DNA from: Myxococcales bacterium
GTDB taxonomy: Bacteria > Myxococcota_C > UBA6777
NCBI GenBank assembly: GCA_027005175.1
Contig: JALTMC010000679.1
Span: 1-9,640 of the forward strand
Length of the DNA: 9,640 nucleotides
Direction: 5' to 3'
In this document: positions 6,501-9,640 of the stretch, piece after piece
Numbering within the stretch: the stretch's first letter is position 1
Layout: each line of letters begins with the position of its first letter
Notes under the pieces: model-generated
The model's input: the letters and a program-made list of their open reading frames with translations, nothing else
Told to the model about the DNA's origin: nothing
The model's database searches: none
Made by a program: the position numbers and the translations under genes

Positions 6501-6638
6501 TTGATGTCGATGCTTTGGTGGACGAGGTTTGTGCATTGATCTTGCGCTACCTTCTGGGTGAAATACCGGGAGGATAAGCTCGAACAGGGCAGACTGTGAT
6601 GGTCCAGCGAGGGCTGTCTTGAAGTTTGATCTTTCTGA
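6501..6638. repeat. 138-bp direct repeat, right copy (with tetR 3' remnant)
   Basis: The second copy of 5152-5289, 137/138 identical. On the plus strand 6501-6577 is a promoterless remnant of the last 25 tetR codons and stop. On the minus strand 6547-6638 is the functional 3' end of the membrane-protein gene. The single difference (6535) is synonymous in the tetR frame (GCG/GCA, Ala) and lies outside the membrane-protein gene. Confidence 0.97.
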
Positions 6639-8079
6639 CCCATCGGGGGTTTTTGAGATAGAAGGCGAGTTGGCTTTGGGTGACGGACCAGAGTCGATGT
6701 GGGTTGCGATCGACATCGGGTTTGCCATTCCAGCTTGTGATGTCATAGGAGAAAGCACCCATTCCCTGAATCGAGATGGAGCAGAAGAGCAGGGCAGCGA
6801 ATGTCCATCGCTTCCATCGGGTGGTCTTGATACTTTCCCAAAGTGGACAGATTCCAAAAGCGAGCAGGAAGACTGCGTCAAAGGGGCGTCGGTATCCAAA
6901 GGTCCAGCCTCCCCACCAATCGTACCAGACACCGTGCAACAAGATCACTGCCGTAAATGCGATGGATGCCCAACGGTAGAGGGGATCTCCACCTTTGCGC
7001 CAGGATAGGAGTAAGCCTACGAGTCCAAACCAGAGCACCGGTGAGTATACAAAGATTCCACGCGACGGGCTAAACAGTGTTCCTGCAAGGCCCTGTAATG
7101 CGATAAGTGGGTGGGTCACAACGTTGGAGGCCACACCTGTTTTCCATTTTGCCAAAGCCGGACCAATGAGCAGCTGTCCAAATTTAAAAGGACTACCGAA
7201 GGCGTGGGTGTTGTAGGCAAAAAGCAAGATCGCTGGAATGGCAGCGAGCATGAGAAAACGCCAGAGCATCCGACGATGATAGAGGAATACGTAGAGCGTA
7301 AAGGTCAGCGCAATCAAAGCGTTGGTGGTACGACAGACCGTAGCAAATCCCAGACACAACCCAGCCCATGGGATCCATCTCTCGTGTGGGGAAGATGGAG
7401 CTTGCTCACAGGATAGGGAGGTTGCTTGTTTGTGTGGCAGGGAGGTCGCTTGTTTGTGTGACAGGGAGGCTGCTTGTTTGTGCGACAGGGAGGCTGCTTG
7501 CTCATCGTCGTTGCGTTTTCGTCCGTAGACGAGGCAGAGTAGGGCACCCAGGAGCCAGGGAGCTGCACCGGTGTGTTGCCAGAGCGACTGACTGATCATG
7601 CTCCAGGAGGATGTGCCCCAGCCCCAGGCCAACGCGATCACAAATGCGCCACCGTATCCAATCTCTGTAAGGCAGGCTAGAAACAGGAGCAACACCGAGA
7701 GTGCCATCATCAGTGACGCAGCCCACTTGCCCAGTTGGAGTATGCTGTCATAGGTAAAAATGTTGTGGCACAACCGAGCAACTGCAAATACGGGAACAGC
7801 CATTAAACCAGGACCTACCCCAAAGGAGGAATGCTGGTGTCGATCGCGTCCTGGCACCAAAAAGTAGGGTTGTTCCATCGTTCGGTTGCGGCGTATACGA
7901 CCCAGAGGAAACTCGTCAAAGTTGAGGTCTCCTGAGCATATGACGCTCAAGGGGAGATAGCGATGTGGCACTGTATCTCCACCTGGCAACGCTTTGCCGT
8001 TGAGGTGATACAATCCCAACGTCAGTACAAAGAGAGTACATGAGATCCAAAGGGTTCGAAATCGTGAGTGGGTTGCCAT
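6547..8079 (-). CDS. Multi-pass membrane protein, GT-C glycosyltransferase-like, function unknown
   Basis: 510 residues from ATG 8079. About ten hydrophobic segments are visible, for example around 9-25, 90-102, 118-139, 145-160, 170-185, 237-262, 275-288, 342-360, 370-383 and 425-440. The first loop carries GGDTVPHRYLPLSV and SGDLNFDEF, and later come LFSPSRGIFVYSPVL and WYDWWGGWTFGYRR. I associate these with a widespread family of uncharacterised polytopic proteins resembling dolichyl-phosphate-mannose-type (GT-C) glycosyltransferases; enzyme activity is not shown. A loop at about 193-232 is built from octapeptide repeats encoded by a 24-bp tandem repeat. The last ~30 residues lie in the 138-bp direct repeat. 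No good ribosome binding site is seen at either possible start (8079 or 8151). 8079 is preferred because the residues before it are low-complexity and a TTGACA box at 8173-8168 would place transcription start after 8151. It is divergent from the acyltransferase gene. Confidence 0.85.
   Translation of the reverse strand: MATHSRFRTLWISCTLFVLTLGLYHLNGKALPGGDTVPHRYLPLSVICSGDLNFDEFPLGRIRRNRTMEQPYFLVPGRDRHQHSSFGVGPGLMAVPVFAVARLCHNIFTYDSILQLGKWAASLMMALSVLLLFLACLTEIGYGGAFVIALAWGWGTSSWSMISQSLWQHTGAAPWLLGALLCLVYGRKRNDDEQAASLSHKQAASLSHKQATSLPHKQATSLSCEQAPSSPHERWIPWAGLCLGFATVCRTTNALIALTFTLYVFLYHRRMLWRFLMLAAIPAILLFAYNTHAFGSPFKFGQLLIGPALAKWKTGVASNVVTHPLIALQGLAGTLFSPSRGIFVYSPVLWFGLVGLLLSWRKGGDPLYRWASIAFTAVILLHGVWYDWWGGWTFGYRRPFDAVFLLAFGICPLWESIKTTRWKRWTFAALLFCSISIQGMGAFSYDITSWNGKPDVDRNPHRLWSVTQSQLAFYLKNPRWVRKIKLQDSPRWTITVCPVRAYPPGISPRR
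7400..7502. repeat. 24-bp tandem repeat inside the membrane-protein gene
   Basis: Four units (7400-7423, 7424-7447, 7448-7471, 7472-7495) and a short partial, based on gcttgtttgtgtgacaggga. Read on the coding strand they give an octapeptide repeat of the type SLSHKQAA in a charged loop between two membrane segments. The unit is a multiple of three, so copy number can change without a frameshift. The outer units are more diverged (CEQAPSSP, DEQAASLS). Confidence 0.9.
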
Positions 8080-8144
8080 GGTAACCGTGTGTGTTCTGTG
8101 CTCGGGTCGGACTTGCGTGCGAGTTCTGTGTTCTGTGAAAGAAC

Positions 8145-8173
8145 CATACATAGCAAAGGGAAGTCAATGTCAA
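8145..8173 (-). promoter_or_regulatory. Possible promoter of the membrane-protein gene
   Basis: A perfect TTGACA (-35) at 8173-8168 on the minus strand. The -10 is weak: TGTATG at 17 bp, or TATGGT at 19 bp spacing. If real, transcription begins near 8138 and translation must use ATG 8079. Confidence 0.35.
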
Positions 8174-8219
8174 AAAGTCTCTTCATCGGTCAACATCATC
8201 TTGCTCATCGATCGCAACC

Positions 8220-9578
8220 TTGGTAACAATACGGGAGTCCGGTCGGAACTTGGAACCAAAAAAGAGGCAGGGTACCGTGGGAAGCGATGTAAGTACCGTG
8301 GGAAGCGATGTGAGTACTGTGGGAAGCGATGTGAGTACTGTGGGAAGCGATGTGAGCACTGTGGGAAGCGATGTGAGTACTGTGGGAAGCGATGTGAGTA
8401 CTGTGGGAAGCGATGTGAGCACTGTGGGAAGCGATGTGAGAGCTGAAGAAAAAGCGGAGTCTTTACTGGATAGGGTCTATCGTTTGTTTCGTCGGGTGAC
8501 ATGGTCCACACGATACCTTCCTGTGATCGATGGATTGCGTTTTGTGGCCATTCTCAGTGTGGTTCTTTATCATGTGCATTCTGTGATGCCTCGCAGCTTG
8601 GATGGAGGGCGAGTGATTCGCCCACTTTTGTTGATGGGGAATATTGGAGTTCAATTCTTCTTTGCGATCAGCGGGTTTATATTGTCTGTGCCTTTCTTTC
8701 AAAAGAGTTTGCAAAAGGGCCAGTCTGTTTCGTTGCGGGCTTATTATCTTCGTCGATTGATCCGCCTGGAGCCGACTTATCTGATCAATCTATTGTTGCT
8801 CTTTGCGTTGGGATTTTATCCCTCTTGGGGGAATGACCTTGCTCATCTTGGGGCGAGCGTTGTGTATTCTCATAACTGGATCTATGGCATGTTTAGTAAC
8901 ATCAACTTTGTAGCTTGGTCTTTGGAGATCGAGATCCAGTTTTACCTCCTGATGCCCTTGTTTGCTTGGTTATTCATTCGAGGTCATAAGTGGGTTCGGC
9001 GATTCATCCTGATCGTTGTCTGTATCCCTTTTGTTGTCTGGCAGCATTCCAAATACGGTACACACTTTCCGCACGGTTTGTCTCTGTTGGACCAAATCCA
9101 ATTCTTTGCGACAGGGCTCATTTTGGCTGATGTCTACGTTAATGATTGGGGAAGCTCTCTCGATATCCGCTCCTGGAAATATGATCTTGTTGCATGGGTA
9201 GGGTGGCTCTCTATTCCTTTGGTGATGTGGTATGCCTTACCCTATGCTCGATATACGATCCCTTTCAGTCTCTTTCTGGCCTATGCTGGGACTCTGCGCT
9301 CTCGATTCTTTCGAGCATTTCTCAGTTTAAGGTGGATCGCTGTCATCGGAGGCATGTGCTATACGATCTATCTCTACCACTGGTTTTTCTTTCGCATGAC
9401 TTTAGACTATCTCGGCGGTTTTCAGTACAGGAGTTTTTGGATGAATTTCCTGGTCACCGGATCGATTCTTGTGTGTTCCATTTTCATCCTCTCTGCCATC
9501 TTTTATCTATTGTTTGAGAAGCCATTTATGACAATGGGGCGTGGTCTCCTTGGAAAGAAGAAAGAGACGGAGGTCTGA
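8220..9578 (+). CDS. Acyltransferase-3 family membrane protein with heptapeptide-repeat N-terminus
   Basis: 452 residues from TTG 8220. Residues 98-440 are a full Acyl_transf_3 (OafA/YrhL-type) domain: IDGLRFVAILSVVLYHVHS at 103-121 with the conserved Arg (R107) and His (H118), GVQFFFAISGFIL at 143-155, RRLIRLEPTYL at 178-188, WSLEIEIQFYLLMP at 233-246 and YTIYLYHW at 381-388. These integral membrane enzymes move acyl groups, often acetyl, onto surface or exported sugars; the acceptor here is unknown. Residues 19-74 are eight copies of (S)TVGSDV encoded by a 21-bp tandem repeat. The true start is uncertain: TTG 8220 has no ribosome binding site, while each repeat unit offers an in-frame GTG 4 nt after GGGAAG. 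A short linker (RAEEKAESLLDRVYRLFRR) joins the repeat to the domain. It is divergent from the GT-C-like gene, which suits a shared role in surface glycans, but that link is inferred. Confidence 0.9.
   Translation: MVTIRESGRNLEPKKRQGTVGSDVSTVGSDVSTVGSDVSTVGSDVSTVGSDVSTVGSDVSTVGSDVSTVGSDVRAEEKAESLLDRVYRLFRRVTWSTRYLPVIDGLRFVAILSVVLYHVHSVMPRSLDGGRVIRPLLLMGNIGVQFFFAISGFILSVPFFQKSLQKGQSVSLRAYYLRRLIRLEPTYLINLLLLFALGFYPSWGNDLAHLGASVVYSHNWIYGMFSNINFVAWSLEIEIQFYLLMPLFAWLFIRGHKWVRRFILIVVCIPFVVWQHSKYGTHFPHGLSLLDQIQFFATGLILADVYVNDWGSSLDIRSWKYDLVAWVGWLSIPLVMWYALPYARYTIPFSLFLAYAGTLRSRFFRAFLSLRWIAVIGGMCYTIYLYHWFFFRMTLDYLGGFQYRSFWMNFLVTGSILVCSIFILSAIFYLLFEKPFMTMGRGLLGKKKETEV
8272..8439. repeat. Eight 21-bp tandem repeats at the 5' end of the acyltransferase gene
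   Basis: Eight uninterrupted units with no indels (8272, 8293, 8314, 8335, 8356, 8377, 8398 and 8419 as unit starts), sharing the block gtgggaagcgatgt. Only three positions vary (gt/gc at position 2, c/t at 5, a/g at 20). Units 3-5 and 6-8 show the same variant order, so a 63-bp block was duplicated. In the acyltransferase frame all three variable positions are third codon positions and all changes are synonymous. Confidence 0.97.
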
Positions 9579-9640
9579 CGAATCGGTTTCTCTGATGAAT
9601 CGGTTTCTCTGACGAGTCGGCTTCTCTGATGAATCGGTTT
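9577..9640. repeat. 17-bp tandem repeat running off the right edge
   Basis: Units at 9577-9593, 9594-9610 and 9611-9627 and a 13-bp partial to 9640, based on gatgaatcggtttctct. The array begins at the last two bases of the acyltransferase stop codon, so it forms its immediate 3' flank. The unit is not a multiple of three, consistent with non-coding DNA. Total copy number is unknown because the window ends inside it. Confidence 0.9.

Noticed and set aside
5152-6638. Insertion sequence with target-site duplication
   Set aside because: A 138-bp duplication is far too long for ordinary IS elements, and no transposase or terminal inverted repeat was found in the intervening DNA.
8272-8439. CRISPR array
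   Set aside because: The units are directly contiguous with no unique spacers, as in the other arrays of the window, and no cas gene is present.
8078-8446. Plus-strand frame with a Cys-rich heptad repeat (YCGKRCE)
   Set aside because: It is a shadow frame of the 21-bp array that stops just after it. Unit differences are non-synonymous in this frame but synonymous in the acyltransferase frame.
8170-8511. Minus-strand frames with FPQYSHR or PTVLTSL repeats
   Set aside because: They are antisense readings of the same 21-bp array with no start signal or recognisable domain.

Overview
The window looks like bacterial chromosome of moderate GC. A Cys-rich, Kelch-plus-SUMF1-like exported protein, a soluble bacterial P450, dense minisatellites and loose gene spacing suggest a Myxococcota/Bradymonadota-like (former Deltaproteobacteria) organism. 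This taxonomic guess is weak, because no rRNA or marker gene is present. I see no tRNA, rRNA, CRISPR array, transposase, integrase or phage gene.

Layout, left to right. (1) 1-2600, minus strand: a large exported protein with six Kelch-like blades and a C-terminal formylglycine-generating-enzyme (SUMF1) fold, followed 90 bp downstream by the 5' end of a second secreted protein that runs off the window. (2) 2601-3036: gene-poor DNA with a degenerate minisatellite that runs into the end of the next gene. (3) 3037-5228: a cytochrome P450 (minus) and a TetR-family regulator (plus), divergently transcribed. Their 137-bp intergenic region holds two TGAG-N6-CTCA operator-like palindromes embedded in back-to-back promoters with overlapping -10 boxes, so the regulator probably controls both genes. 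(4) 5290-6500: a toxin-antitoxin cassette (excisionase-type HTH antitoxin plus PIN-domain RNase toxin). (5) 6547-8079, minus: a multi-pass membrane protein of the GT-C-like type. (6) 8220-9578, plus: an acyltransferase-3 family membrane protein with a heptapeptide-repeat N-terminus. Regions 5 and 6 are divergent and may both act on cell-surface glycans.

The most striking feature is that the toxin-antitoxin cassette is bracketed by a 138-bp direct repeat (5152-5289 and 6501-6638, 137/138 identical). The repeat consists of the 3' end of the tetR gene overlapping the antisense 3' end of the membrane-protein gene. The cassette therefore sits between two convergent genes, both of which still have complete 3' ends because the junction sequence was duplicated. 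No recombinase is visible. Precise recombination between the repeats would remove 1,349 bp and restore a simple convergent junction.

A second theme is a high density of tandem repeats with different units (37, 18, 24, 21 and 17 bp) at or inside nearly every gene boundary, several sharing a CTTGTT core. Repeats inside coding frames have unit lengths divisible by three. In the 21-bp array every base difference between copies is synonymous in the acyltransferase frame, which argues that this repeat is translated.
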